Positions 53,455 to 64,000 of a DNA stretch of 64,000 nucleotides are shown piece after piece. The translations under genes and the position numbers were made by a program. This stretch comes from Vesta saturnalis (lineage: Eukaryota > Arthropoda > Insecta > Coleoptera > Lampyridae), in contig JARFJB010001963.1 of NCBI GenBank assembly GCA_036346205.1, positions 1,341,001 to 1,405,000 of the forward strand, given 5' to 3'. Positions within the stretch are counted from its first letter, which is position 1; the number at the start of each line of letters is the position of its first letter. The notes under the pieces were generated by a model that saw only the letters and a list, made by a program, of their open reading frames with translations, had not been told where the DNA came from and searched no databases.

Positions 53455-55602
53455 AAGTAGAGCATCGAGTGTACGGACTAATTGATAATCCGGATAACTG
53501 ATTTCGACTCGATTTTAGCCCTAACGTATAGATGTATGTAATTGAAACTGTGCAGTAGTACTTAAGTAGTACATACTCTAATATGAATCGTATAACTCAA
53601 CTCTTTTATTAATACATATACAGTGAATAAATGATTTTGTAAAGATGAAAAAACAAATAGAATTTAATACATTTTATGTTTGCAAATTACGGTACTGTAG
53701 GCCTGAGGATGCTTACAAAAGAAATCAGATATTTTTTGCTTGAGACCACTGACACTTTTTTTGCAGCTAAATCTCTTAGTCGTTTAAGGACAAAAGCTGA
53801 ACGGCGTCAGACTCTGCTTGACGATCGAGTCACTTCATAGCTTTTTCCAGACAGATAAACTCTTCATTGAGGGTTGGAACATCATCTTCTACTTCAGTAT
53901 ATCCTCCATCCTCCCCATCTTCTTCTATTTCCTGATTATCGTCCTTTATCTGCTGTACAATTTCTTCATCTGAAAGAATCTGATATCCAGGGTCCTCGAC
54001 GTCGCAATTTAGCCAATCGTCGGTATTGGCGTTACCACACTCCTTAAAGCCTGGTGCTTCCTTGATCAATCCCCTTAACTCATAGGGACCATCTCTTTCT
54101 TGTAGGTTATCTGGATCGGCATCATCACTTTCTGCGGATCTTGTGGTTTAGGACATAGCCTTTTCCATGATTTTTCTAGTGTGGTGTCTATTGCGGAGGT
54201 CCAAGCATCTGCCGTTATGTAGACTGCGTCTTTAAAATTCAATTTCTTGTAAGTACTTAGCACAGATTCTTCACTATTCTCCATATCTAGAAACAACATT
54301 TGAAGCAACTCCTTTCTGTAGAAACGTTTGAATGTTTTTATAACACCCTGGTCCATTGGTTGTAGGACTGACGTTACGTTTGGTGGTAGAAGCAAAACAT
54401 TAAACTTGCCATCATGTGAGCTCAAAACTACGTCTGACGGATGACATGGTGCATTATCTATAAGTAAATGCACTTTGTCCATTGAACCTGCTTTTCTTGT
54501 TGATTTTTAACTTTAACATACCAGTCACCAAAAATCCTTGTGTCCATCCAGGAATTTTTTTGATTTCTGTATAAAACAGGGATGTTGCTTATGCCTTTAA
54601 AACATCTAAGCTGCTTTGCTTTTCCAATAATGAGCAGTGGGAGCCTGTGATCGCCATTAGAGTTAGCGAAAACCATATCTGTAATGAGGGCTTTGCTGGA
54701 TTTGTATCCAGGCGCTGCAGTTTCCTTTATCGATACAAGGGACTTGGTTGGCAGCTTTTTCCAGTGAAGACCTGTTTCGTCCGCATTATAAATGTTCTTG
54801 GTTCAAAACCACCAGATTCGCAAAATTCTTTAAACGTTTTCTTAAAATTCTCGGTAGATGCTACATCAGCTGAAAGTCTATCACCTTGTATGTCTAGCTC
54901 CCTTATCACATGCCTGGATTTAAAGCGTTGAAGCCAGCCAGTTATAGCTTTAAAATTAGGATCACCGTTCAACAATTTGTTCATTTGCAGTGATTTTTCA
55001 CAAATTATAGGTCCACTAATTAGTTGTACTTGCATAACCATGTATACATTGCCGAGTCCAGCTCCTGATTGTCTGCTGATTTCATAGATCTTCTTTTGGT
55101 ACTCCCATCTTCACTGTCTAGTTTGGAAGCATAGTCTTTTATTGTTAGACTCTACTTTTTAATGTCTGAAATCGTAGAGGTGCCAATACTGTACTGCCAT
55201 GCTAAATTAGCTCCACCTACACCACGTTCTAGCTCTTCCGATATTTTAAGTTTGTCTGCAATTGACAAAGCTACACGTTTACGTTTAGCCCACATCACAT
55301 AGCTTAATGTTACAGTAAATACATTAATCTCAAAACACAGTCACAAATACCACAAGTTAACCAGCGAACGTAAAATTGTTGACTGTACAAAATGGCGACG
55401 CTTTGTTTTAACAGAGGAGATGACGGGCGCTCCGATTGGCTAAATCCTGAACTGCAACGAGCGCTATACGCGACGAAGATCAAAACATTGCGCGCGGGAA
55501 ATTTAAAACCTCGAATCCCCGCGCGGGGTTATTTTTACCCAACAGACGTCCAGATAACCGGTCATCCGGATGATCGATATTCGGATGATTGATGCTCTAC
55601 TG
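53455..55602 (-). mobile_element. pogo/Tigger-like element, TSD TA
   Basis: The right end is CAGTAGAGCATCAATCATCC (as complement). The left end is AAGTAGAGCATCGAGTGTAC with further partial matches (GATAATCCGGATAAC against GATCATCCGGATGACC). TA flanks both ends (53453-53454, 55603-55604). The transposase is on the minus strand. It sits inside a CR1-like fragment. Confidence 0.8.
53830..55295 (-). pseudogene. pogo/Tigger (jerky-like) transposase, broken
   Basis: Starts MWAKRKRVALSIADKLKISE, a psq/CENP-B-type helix-turn-helix, with one stop near residue 48. A CENP-B second HTH follows (QMNKLLNGDPNFKAITGWLQ, RFKSRHVIRELDIQGDRLSA). The DDE domain has NADETGLHWKKLPTKSL, AAPGYKSSKALITDMVFANS, HLLIDNAPCHPSD and LPPNVTSVLQPMDQGVIKTF, giving all three Asp. 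The acidic tail runs to 53830. Three or four frameshifts separate the pieces (near 54780, 54480 and 54070). Dead copy with every domain still readable. Confidence 0.85.
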
Positions 55603-55604
55603 TA

Positions 55605-56506
55605 GTTTTATTAGCTGAGTTTGAATTTGGTCAGGTCCCTTGATTTCTGATTAGGTAAATTTTTTATGGCAGAAATGACTTCTTGAGTATTTGTCAAAAA
55701 AATGAGAAATGTATCATACTGCTTTTAAATGGAAAATCGGGTATTCCGGAATTATAATCTATTTTATCAAATCACTGCGCTAATTTACTCGAGACTTCAA
55801 TACAGTTATTATTAAATGTATTACAGATCTTTTTAGGATTCTTAATCGTAAGATTGTTTATGGTTAAGCTTATTTCTTGATGTATTGTTTTAGTGTTTCC
55901 AAGCAATGAGTTGAGTACACCCCACTTCCCTCTTCAATCGTTTCCAGTTTTATTTATCATTTTTTGATAGTATTCCGATTTTACTTTTTTAAATTGTACA
56001 TTCAGGTAAGAAACAAAATCATTCTTTGGTTTTATTAATTCAGTATTAAATTGTTGCTTGTTAAAAAATTTTGATATCTTATTTCATTCCTGAATTTTAT
56101 TAAAGAAGTTAATATTAAACCATGGTTTTTTTGAATTTAATTTTTCTAAATTTATTATGTCTCTTATCCATCAATGTCATTATCTTGCATTATAAGGTTC
56201 TAGTCTGTTTGTATTATTAAAGATTTAAACAATTTAAATTTGTAATAGATTTACACCGATTTTCATTTATTGATGATTTATCATATGTTGTAGGTAATGT
56301 TATATTAATATTATGATCCGTGAAGCCAAGTAAAAAACTGCAGATTGTATGACTCCTATTTCATTATCTCTAACAAATATGTGATCAATACACGTTTTAG
56401 AGTACGGAGATATATCTGTAGCTGCATTAATGTACGACTTAAAACCATTTGCAGCCATTATCGCTGCTAACCAAAAAACATCTCAGTACATCTACAAGTT
56501 CTGAAA
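55605..56506 (-). pseudogene. CR1-like non-LTR retrotransposon ORF2, endonuclease end to RT start
   Basis: Minus strand from the top: MAANGFKSYINAATDISPYS then KTCIDHIFVRDNEIGVIQSA, the end of the APE endonuclease domain. It continues KPWFNINFFNKI, FNKQQFNTELIKPKNDFVSY, GVLNSLLGNTKTIHQEISLT and finally VISAIKNLPNQKSRDLTKFK, the start of the RT domain. Many stops. It is interrupted by the pogo element at the TA at 55603. Confidence 0.7.
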
Positions 56507-56616
56507 GTGGATCAAATTCAATTAAGAACTGATTAATACTGTATAACTGGAGTCTATAAACACATATTAAATTAAAATTTTTTATTAATTTTCTTAAATA
56601 CATAAATAAAGGGTTT

Positions 56617-56689
56617 ACCTCGAGTAGGATTTGAACCTACGACATGTACTTTGCTAGAGTACCGCTCTAACCAACTGAGCTATCAAGAT
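56617..56689 (-). tRNA. tRNA-Ala(AGC)-like gene or intact tRNA-derived SINE head
   Basis: Minus strand, 73 bases, folds fully by eye. The acceptor ATCTTGA/TCGAGGT has two G-U pairs, the D stem GCTC/GAGC pairs perfectly, and the anticodon stem GTACT/AGTAC is perfect around CTAGCAA (anticodon AGC). The variable loop is five bases and the T arm GTAGG TTCAAAT CCTAC is perfect. A-box TAGCTCAGTTGG and B-box GGTTCAAATCC are present. The acceptor lacks the G3-U70 pair that defines tRNA-Ala. An inverted partial copy with the same 3' flank lies at 56848. These points make a tRNA-derived repeat more likely than a working gene. Confidence 0.6.
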
Positions 56690-56847
56690 ACAAGCCCTAA
56701 TCGATGTAAATTTTGTCTTTAGGTATGTAGAACTGAAATGAAAAATGAAAAGATACTGAGATTACAGTCAAATTACTTATATTAATGGAATGTGAGTCTA
56801 CAATATCGCACGGATTCACACATACCAAATCAACTTGACTAATATAA

Positions 56848-56906
56848 ATGTCGTAGGTTCAAATCCTACTCGAGCTAAACTTTTTATTTATGTATTTAAT
56901 AAAATG
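56848..56906 (+). repeat. inverted partial copy of the tRNA-like repeat
   Basis: ATGTCGTAGGTTCAAATCCT, ACTCGAG, then CTTTTTATTTATGTATTTAA match the minus-strand T arm and 3' flank of the tRNA-like unit at 56560-56645. The two form an inverted pair separated by about 200 bases. Confidence 0.75.
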
Positions 56907-57420
56907 AATAAAATTTTTTAATTACATATTTCCTTTTGAACTTATTCCTTCATAACAAAACTTATAACATATTAAATTAATTTGAGTTTTATGTATTTTT
57001 AAGCACATTTGGATGCAATCAGCCGTTTTTAAATCACAGTTGTTAAGTTCAATACTACTACAATTAGATACATACACTAGAAAAATCAGTCTGTTAAGCG
57101 CTTGTGCTTTAGCAAGATAAGTTCAGTTCGCTAAAGACAATAATACAATTGCATTTCTCGTAATTTAAGTGTTATCGTAATTGTAGAACGTATTAATTTA
57201 TATCTAGAATTTTTTTAGTGATGGAAGTATACCAGATTAGAGTTTAAATCATTTTAAAACTGTAAATTTTTCATTATTCTGTTAGGCATGAGAAATTAAT
57301 TTTCGTGGAAATTAGTTAAAAAGATTGAAAAAAAAACAATTTAGTAAAACATTACGAAACTGTTTTCGTGATTTTAGTTTTTCAAATTAATTAGTTTTTA
57401 TGTACATTTTAGCAAAATTG
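56907..57420. other. no feature seen
   Basis: AT-rich, no ORF or repeat recognised. Confidence 0.4.
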
Positions 57421-58262
57421 TATAAGTGGAACCGAGGCACCTACCCCTACCACTTTTTGTGTCGTAATAGGCCACCCCTCCTTTCACTTCTTGAACCCGC
57501 CTACCTTTACTTGCTCTTGTTTGATTCGTTCTTGGTCTTCGGTTGTGATCTGATTGGAAACGTAAGGTCAACCTTTGATAGCTACGTCCACTCTTAGTTT
57601 CTGAGGTTTGGTTAGTCTTTATACTCCGCCCAATCCCTAAGAATGTGTGCCTTGATTGGTGGTCTGGGCACTAAACTATGTCCACTACTAGTTTCTGGTT
57701 TCTGATTGGTTCTCCGTATTCTGGTTGGAGGCCTAGGACTAACTCGTGCTGATTCGTTATGAGAAGATCACAGTCCAAAAATAAAATAGACCCTGCATGG
57801 GCTGTGTGATTCTATACATTGTTTACAGGCCAACAATGTTTTCGGATCAAGAGACAAAGAGCTAAAGGGATGAAAATGGTGTGGATGGAAGATGGCGGAA
57901 GTGGGGCATGTTAGTTTATCGTAGGTGTATCATATGGTAATTTACTATTGGACCTTACTGTAAATTATTTAAAAATCATCAGTTATTAGATTTATCACAG
58001 CTGATGTTGAAAATTATATGATTTAGAAGTGAAAAATGTAAAGTTGTTGAAGAAATAGAAAATGTAAATATCAGACAACACTCTTGTATGAAACCTCACA
58101 CTCCGTCAACAATGCTGCAATCAGCACCAGATCTTTTTTCGAACGTATAAATATGTAAATAATTTGATCCATTAGGTTTTTGGTCTGTGGGAAACGCCGC
58201 GCTCCTCGCCCTGTTTTGATAGGGAGCCTAAGACCTTGTATTCTAGTGGTGCATTTTATAAT
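57421..58262. other. GC-richer stretch with tandem CCAAT-containing units
   Basis: GC content rises from 57430 to about 57770. Two diverged units of about 105 bp start GTCCACTCTTAGTTTCTG (about 57585) and GTCCACTACTAGTTTCTG (about 57690). CCAAT or its complement ATTGG occurs at 57553, 57630, 57655 and 57705. This could be an upstream regulatory region or an old repeat. No gene start is attached to it. Confidence 0.35.
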
Positions 58263-58427
58263 CTAATGGAAATCTCCTGTAATTGGTTTATCATCATCAT
58301 CTGGCGATATAGTTTGAACACCGATAAAGGTTGCTACATTTAATTGCCCGATCAGGTCTCCATCTAACGGGATATCTTTAAAACTAATACAAGAGCCTTG
58401 AAATTGAAAATTAAAAAAATGTGGCAT
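58263..58427 (-). CDS. orphan 54-codon ORF of unknown identity
   Basis: Minus strand, ATG at 58425-58427 to TAG at 58263-58265: MPHFFNFQFQGSCISFKDIP, LDGDLIGQLNVATFIGVQTI, SPDDDDKPITGDFH. The composition is protein-like and not low complexity. The first residues (TTTTTTTAATTTTCAATTTCAAG) also look like a polypyrimidine tract and AG acceptor before GC-TCT, so it could be a terminal exon of a gene whose other exons lie outside the window or were missed. I do not recognise the family. It could also be chance. Confidence 0.3.
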   Translation of the reverse strand: MPHFFNFQFQGSCISFKDIPLDGDLIGQLNVATFIGVQTISPDDDDKPITGDFH

Positions 58428-59079
58428 TGTTTTGGCCGTATTTGTTTTGGTTTCGAGTCCCCATACTAGAACCCCCTATGATCTCTCATAAAAATCTGCG
58501 AAGGCTCCATAGCTTGCCCTGGAGTGTTAGCTCTATTGCAGGGCGCCATCCTGATTCTGCGTGTCTTTTTTATCTTTCATTCTTGTTTTACCCTTTAATA
58601 TAAAATAGTTTTAATAGTTTATTACATATTTGCGTTTTATACGTAAAATAATAGCTGTAAAAGATTACACCTGGAGACTCATTAATAATAAATACACAGG
58701 GAGTGGGATTATAAATTACCTAATATTATTTTGAAAAATTGCATGAAACTCATACTTTTGTCTATCTAATATTGGTGTTAGAAGACGGAGAACAAGAAAT
58801 GGTTACCTTTTTGACTCTCTTTGTATCTGAGACATTTCCAAATCTCGTCTGAAATTGTTTATTTTCACCTGTAAATCATCAAGTATAACTGTGCATATTA
58901 TATATGTTTACTAGCGAGAGGAGAACTTTATTGGCGAACCTGGAATCTCCAAAGCCAGAAAATGCGTATAATATAACATATTCACTCGTAAATCACATTA
59001 AAAATATGAATTTACGATACAAATTTGTTTGTAATAACATTTTCAAATATCTCGTCAAGCGCGGCTTAAAGGATTACGC
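58428..59079. other. no confident feature
   Basis: A 61-codon plus-strand frame at 58904-59089 (MFTSERRTLLANLESPKPEN...) has balanced composition but no recognised motif and overlaps a repeat. Confidence 0.35.
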
Positions 59080-59262
59080 AAACATCTAAGGTCCTTGTGA
59101 CAGATTTAAATCCAACAATGGAAATAAACCCTTTACAGGGTTTATTTTTGAAATTGATCCAACATCTAAGTTCTTGAACCTTTAAATTACCCCAAAACAT
59201 TTAATGTCTTTTTGACAGATTCAATTCAGCATTTGAAATAAGCCTCTTTTGAAGGAGCAACC
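59080..59262 (+). repeat. two diverged tandem units
   Basis: AACATCTAAGGTCCTTGTGACAGATTTAAATCC..GGAAATAAACC and ACATTTAATGTCTTTTTGACAGATTCAATTCAG..GAAATAAGCC repeat about 115 bp apart. Confidence 0.5.
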
Positions 59263-60473
59263 TTGAAGCATTATGGTCAATCTGTTGCCATTAGTATTTG
59301 TTTGTGAAGTTTAACCACTGTAAAATAAATTAAACACTGCGCGAATGTTTTGGAAAAAAAAATCATGTAGCATGTTCAGTAGTTTAGAAATGGTCGTAGC
59401 CAAATTTAAACATGGTATTGCTATTGCACAGTTACATCAAATCCCTTATTTACTTTTACAGTTTAGAACAGTATGAGTTGCAAACTGTGCCTATAATTCA
59501 AAATAATTTGTGTGGGAATTAAAATCAAAACACGCATAAAGATTAAACACTAGCTATTAAAATAATATAATATTCAATTACAGATTTTGAAATACTTTAT
59601 AGATTCGCTTGACACGTTAACTAATATTAGATTTGATTCTTTACTGACGACGATAGCTGCAATTGCTATCGTATAATATTCACATAATTTATGTAAAAAT
59701 TCATCATTTAAAACCCTCAAAGATATTAATTTATAGTTTAAAAAAGGTTGTTGGGCATCAAATAATAAATAAAATTAACAGTATGTTAAAAAGCAGATGT
59801 TCACATATTTGCTAGTTTCTCTGAAGAAGCAAGCAGTTACAAGGATTCGGTAATGAGAATATGATACAATTATTTCGCGTTACTGGCTGTAATATGTCCC
59901 TTAAAGTCTACAATCTACATGGTATCAAAGCAAATCAAATCCTTTTGTGTTGCATATTAAATATGTCTATCTTATCCTTTACAATTTTTATATGCTATTT
60001 CAGGAGAAAATCAAAATTTGAAAATTGTTGACCAGTAGTGACGATAATGCTAGGTTTTTTTTTGTTTTAGACTTAACTCGTTATCAATTTAGTTCCATCG
60101 AAACATTGACCGTGCTGTTACCTTTGTTGGTGTAATGTTAGCAATTTGAATTTGTTCAGATGCACTATATAAATTAGAAACGGTGGCGTTCTAAATTTGC
60201 TTCCGTCTAAGTAGTGGAGCCAGTAAGGAAGGCACAAAGAAACACGAACGTATTAAACCCTTTGTTCACAATGTAACTTTTCTGAACTACCGCTTTTCAT
60301 TTTGCTCTATAAAGTACATCTACAGCACCATATTTTATATGAACATGTATATCAAGTGTTACCAACTTAAAATTCCGCTCAGCGTTTGATCTGGGACAAA
60401 ACTCCTATTTAAAAGCAAATAGTGCTGATATTACTGACCTGCAGTTTCACGTATAATCTTCAATATGCACATT
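59263..60473. other. no feature seen
   Basis: AT-rich, 1.2 kb, nothing recognised. Confidence 0.4.
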
Positions 60474-60925
60474 TAACTCACTCAGTCACTCAATCACTCA
60501 CTCGTTCACTCACTCACCCACTCACTCACTCACTCACTCACTCACTCACTCGCTCACTCACTCACTCACTCACTCACTCACTCACGCACTCACCCTTTTA
60601 CTCACGCACTGACATATTTACTCACTCACTCATTCACTCACTCACTTACTCACTCACTCACTCAGGCACTCATTCGCTCAGTCAGTCACTCATTCACTCA
60701 ATAACTCAGTCACTTAGTCACTAAGTCACTAAGTCACTAAGTCACTAAGTCACTAAGTCACTCAGTCACTCAGTCACTCAGTCGTAGTCACCCAGCCACT
60801 CAGTCACTCAGTCAATCATTAACTCAGTCACTTACACACGGACTCACTCACTAACTCACTCTACCACTTACTCACTCAAACACGCACTCACTCACTCACA
60901 CTCGCCCACTCACTTACATTCAGTG
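60474..60925. repeat. (CACT)n-type array with an AGTCACTA sub-array
   Basis: Degenerate tetranucleotide array of CTCA units from 60474. An internal pure octamer run (ACTAAGTC repeated, about 60716-60765) moves into ACTCAGTC units. It explains the Thr-His-Ser-Leu frame at 60422-60724, which is not a gene. Confidence 0.95.
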
Positions 60926-61191
60926 AAAGTTGGTGGCAATAAAGAAAATTACGTTATATTTTGGGTGAACGAAAGTAAAATGAGTATAATGCGCCTGCCA
61001 CCATGGACGTACATCATTTATTAAGTCGGAATACACAATAATTCGGTTTAATAAATTGTATTAAAATATATATATTATTTCTTAGACTGTATCTCATAAT
61101 TAAAGTACTTAGCTTGAGGGATTTTAAATACACCATTTAAAAACCCAAAAGCTAAGTATTTTAATCATGGATAATAATAGTGAAGTTTATA

Positions 61192-63584
61192 CAGGGTGTC
61201 CACAAACTCTTTTCACAAAAGAAAACAGCAGATTCTGGAGCTGATTTTATGTCGATTTAATGTAAATTACCTAAATACAACAATACTTCCTACAAGAGCT
61301 GAAGCTCTTGGAAGATGGCGCCTTAATATCGGTTTAATTCAAATATCTTCAAAACAAAAAAGTACTTTAAATGATAGCGTTCTGTACATTTATTTAGTGA
61401 AATATGCCCAATCGTATGGCGTGAATATGATTTCTTAGTTGTACTCACAAGCGGCTCGTTTGGGCGGGGCATTAGACATTGTTATTCATAAGTTTTTTGT
61501 TTTTCAAAATTTCCCAATTTTAATATAAAATTTGAAAAAAATCGATTTTTGCATAAAAGAATGATAATCTTCTCTGAAATCGCTACGACGCACCGTTTTC
61601 GAAATAAATCGGTTTGAACTTTTCATGTGTTAATAATGCTTTTATAAAATTAACTAAGGAATTCATTTACAATTATGAAAGATGGCTATGAAAAATAAAC
61701 AAAATAACAATTGCGTGAACGTCAAACTGCTCTCATGTCTTAAATTGATTTTGCTTTAGAAAGTAACAAATAAACTCGGGTAGAAAATAATCATTTTTAG
61801 TACAAAAAAATGTTTCTGACACAATTAATGATAAAAAAAAATTCAAAATAACAACAGAAAGCATCAAACACAAAACTGAATCTTCAAAAGAGGCTCTACA
61901 TGACTACCATCCATTTCTATGCACAAATTTATTCGTTTATGTAAAGATTGCCGAATTTTTGCAAAAATTCCCCTATTGTTCCTAAATTCGTCGCAGGCAT
62001 CCTGAATTCTTCTCCAAAGCTGATCGCTTGTTTCTATTGGTTGGGAATAAATCATTGATTTTAGATATCCCCAAACACAAAAATCGCAAGTATTTAAATC
62101 TGGAGACCGGGCCGCCTCTTCCGATCCATCGCTCTCGGTAATTGTTATCTAAAAAAGTACGAACAGTTCTGCTATAGTGAGCCGGACAACCATCATGTAG
62201 AAACCACAAGTTCCGCCGAATATTCAGATTAGTATCATCTAATAAATCCGGTAAAGTATTTTGTAGAAAGTTGAGATATTCTTCGCCGTTTAAACGATTA
62301 GGCAATTCTACAGGTCCAAGCAAATTATCACCAAGAACACCTATCCATACATTAATGCTAAACCTTTCCTGATGTTTACTTTCCTTTATTGCATGAGAGT
62401 TTTCATCAACATAGGAGTAATAGTGTGCATTGTCCATATTAAAAATTCCAACCTTTTATAAAAGCGGCTTCATCACAAAACAGAATGTTAGAAACAAAAT
62501 CTTGGTCTTGATTCTCTTTATTTTGCATCCAATTAGAAAAATCATCACGAGCAGGAAAATCACCTGTTTGCAAGGCCTGGACTTTTTTGGAATGAAAAGG
62601 ATACAAGCCTTCCTGATGTAGAATGTTCCACACAGAAGATTTTGACACATTGGGATACATTGCAGCAAACCTTCTTTCGCTTATTTCGGGATTGTACTCA
62701 ATTTCCAATAGAATATCATACTGATATTCTTCCATTACATCAGCATGCCTTCCCGTTTCATTACTTTTAGGAAGTACCGATCCTGTTTCCCTAATTCTTT
62801 GATGATGAAGCGTAAATGATTTAGAAGCAGGATTTCTTGTATCTGGAAATTTATCTACATATCTACGTGCTGCTGCCCGACGTTGCATTGCATTTCGCCG
62901 TACACTAAATGCATATCGGCATATTCTTCGTTACTAAACGAAACCATTCTAACAATATTCAACTTTTTGTATTTACGGTAATGTAACTAAACAATAAAAA
63001 ATATTTTACTTAAAACTTTTTGACACTTTAACCTCAACTAGTATCTGTAATACTAGTTATTTTGACGTTCACGCAATTGGTATATTGTTTATTTTCCATC
63101 GCCATCTTTCATAATTGTAAATGAATTTGTTAAAAGTATGATTAACACATGAAAAGTTTAAATCGATTTATTTCGAAAACGGTGCGTCGTAGCGACTTCA
63201 GACAAGAGTATCATTATTTTGTGAAAAAATCGAAATTTTTCAAATTTGATGTTAAAATTGCGAAATTTTGAGAAACAAAAACTTATGAATAACAATGTTC
63301 AATGCCCCGCCCAAACGAGCCGCTTATGAGTACAACTAAAAAATCATACTTACGCCATACGATTGGGCATATTCCGTTAAATAAATGTGCAGAGCGCTAT
63401 TATTTAAAGGGAAACCATTTTGAAGATATTTGAATTAAACCGACCGACGTTAGGTCGCCATCTTCCAAGAGCTCCAGTTCTCTTAGGAAGTATTTTTGTA
63501 TTAAGGTAATTCATGTTAAATCGACATAAAATCAACTCTAGAATCTGCAGTTTTCTTTTGTGAAAAGGGTTTGTGGACACCTTG
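61192..63584 (-). mobile_element. mariner/IS630-like element with about 530-bp TIRs, TSD TA
   Basis: The left end is CAGGGTGTCCACAAACTCTT and the right end, as complement, CAAGGTGTCCACAAACCCTT. TA flanks both (61190-61191, 63585-63586). Arms extend to about 61725 and from about 63062, each ending near AATTGCGTGAACGTCAAA. The transposase lies between on the minus strand. Confidence 0.9.
61864..62947 (-). pseudogene. mariner/IS630-like transposase, frameshifted
   Basis: Starts MVSFSNEEYADMHLVYGEMQ; a one-base shift follows, then RRAAARRYVDKFPDTRNPAS, ISERRFAAMYPNVSKSSVWN (HTH), LFCDEAAFIKG (first Asp), FSINVWIGVLGDNLLGPVEL, WFLHDGCPAHYSRTVRTFLD (second Asp) and WIGRGGPV. A frameshift precedes SPDLNTCDFCVWGYLKSMIY (third Asp region), and the end is RINLCIEMDGSHVEPLLKIQ followed by FCV. 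All catalytic Asp are present. I count three frame changes or fewer, so it is a fairly young copy. Confidence 0.87.
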
Positions 63585-63586
63585 TA

Positions 63587-64000
63587 TTTTGATGTATCAT
63601 AATATTCACAAATTAAGACAAAATTTGATGTTGCCTTTGAACTCGCCGTAAATAGGAAATTAGGAATCAAAAATGAACTTTCAGTAGTTTACCTTGAATT
63701 TTAACTTTCTTATCTAAGTGGAAAGCTGTTTAAGAGAAATGGTAAAAATGTCTGTGTGTACGTCCCTAGACCCCCGTGATTTTGGTCAAAGTTTTGAACA
63801 TCGATTGCATTCATATTTGACATTTAGGACTTAAATGTCCAGACCCTAGTGTTTTTTGTGGTGGTAGAGGTGCAGGGTAAAGAGTCAAATAGGTGGTTTC
63901 TGGTTTTCTTTCAGCAGGAATAATTCAAAAACTGACACACGTCTTTAAGACCTAAATATCGAAACTTCTAATAATGTTTGATTGTATCTGCTTAAGTTAT
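63587..64000. other. no feature seen
   Basis: AT-rich flank with no ORF or repeat recognised. Confidence 0.4.

Noticed and set aside
58904..59089. 61-codon plus-strand frame with balanced composition
   Set aside because: No recognised motif, and its end overlaps a diverged tandem unit; not enough to call a gene.
60422..60724. 100-codon Thr-His-Ser-Leu frame
   Set aside because: Translation of the CTCA tetranucleotide array.

Overview
The window looks like nuclear DNA of an insect or another arthropod. It is AT-rich, gene-poor and packed with decayed transposable elements of kinds common in insects: long-TIR mariner/IS630 relatives, piggyBac, pogo/Tigger, tyrosine-recombinase Cryptons, Jockey-like and CR1-like retrotransposons, tRNA-derived SINEs and MITEs. 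Introns are spliced GT..AG. There are no operons, bacterial signals or CRISPR arrays.

One host gene can be assembled. It is on the minus strand: coding exons at 42368-42432, 42231-42309, 41724-41868 and 1321-1451 join in phase into a 139-residue protein that resembles the ciliary microtubule inner protein CIMIP1 (C20orf85/LLC1). Its third intron, 1452-41723 (about 40.3 kb), holds nearly two thirds of the window, so every mobile element between those points is intronic.

Layout inside the intron: two SINEs (1.75-2.2 kb); a decayed long-TIR mariner relative (3.6-5.9 kb); an inverted pair of Penelope-like GIY-YIG ends (5.9-6.9 kb); a nested block (7.1-12.1 kb) where a mariner relative carries a foldback element in its left arm and a 2.57-kb unknown TIR element in its transposase; a broken piggyBac (14.4-16.8 kb); a MITE with a 9-bp TSD (16.85-17.3 kb); a nearly intact mariner relative (19.4-22.5 kb); a TIR-bounded element carrying a PIN/FEN-like nuclease pseudogene (22.6-24.8 kb); a Crypton (25-26.1 kb); a Jockey-like element interrupted by a second 9-bp-TSD MITE (26.3-30.6 kb); another long-TIR mariner relative (30.9-33.5 kb); a second Jockey-like fragment (37.1-39.3 kb); and a GCATAC hexamer array.

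Upstream of the gene lie a 2.7-kb CA-rich array with no G on the plus strand for about 2.55 kb, a SINE, a CR1-like fragment, a second copy of the unknown TIR repeat, a Crypton exon fragment and a nearly intact Crypton (50.5-51.6 kb), a MITE with a captured transposase N-terminus, a complete SINE with an 11-bp TSD, a pogo/Tigger element sitting in a CR1-like element, a tRNA-Ala-like gene with an inverted partial copy, an orphan 54-codon ORF, a tetranucleotide array and a last long-TIR mariner relative (61.2-63.6 kb).

All statements rest on reading by eye. Divergent repeat borders are approximate, and protein family calls come from remembered motifs, not searches.
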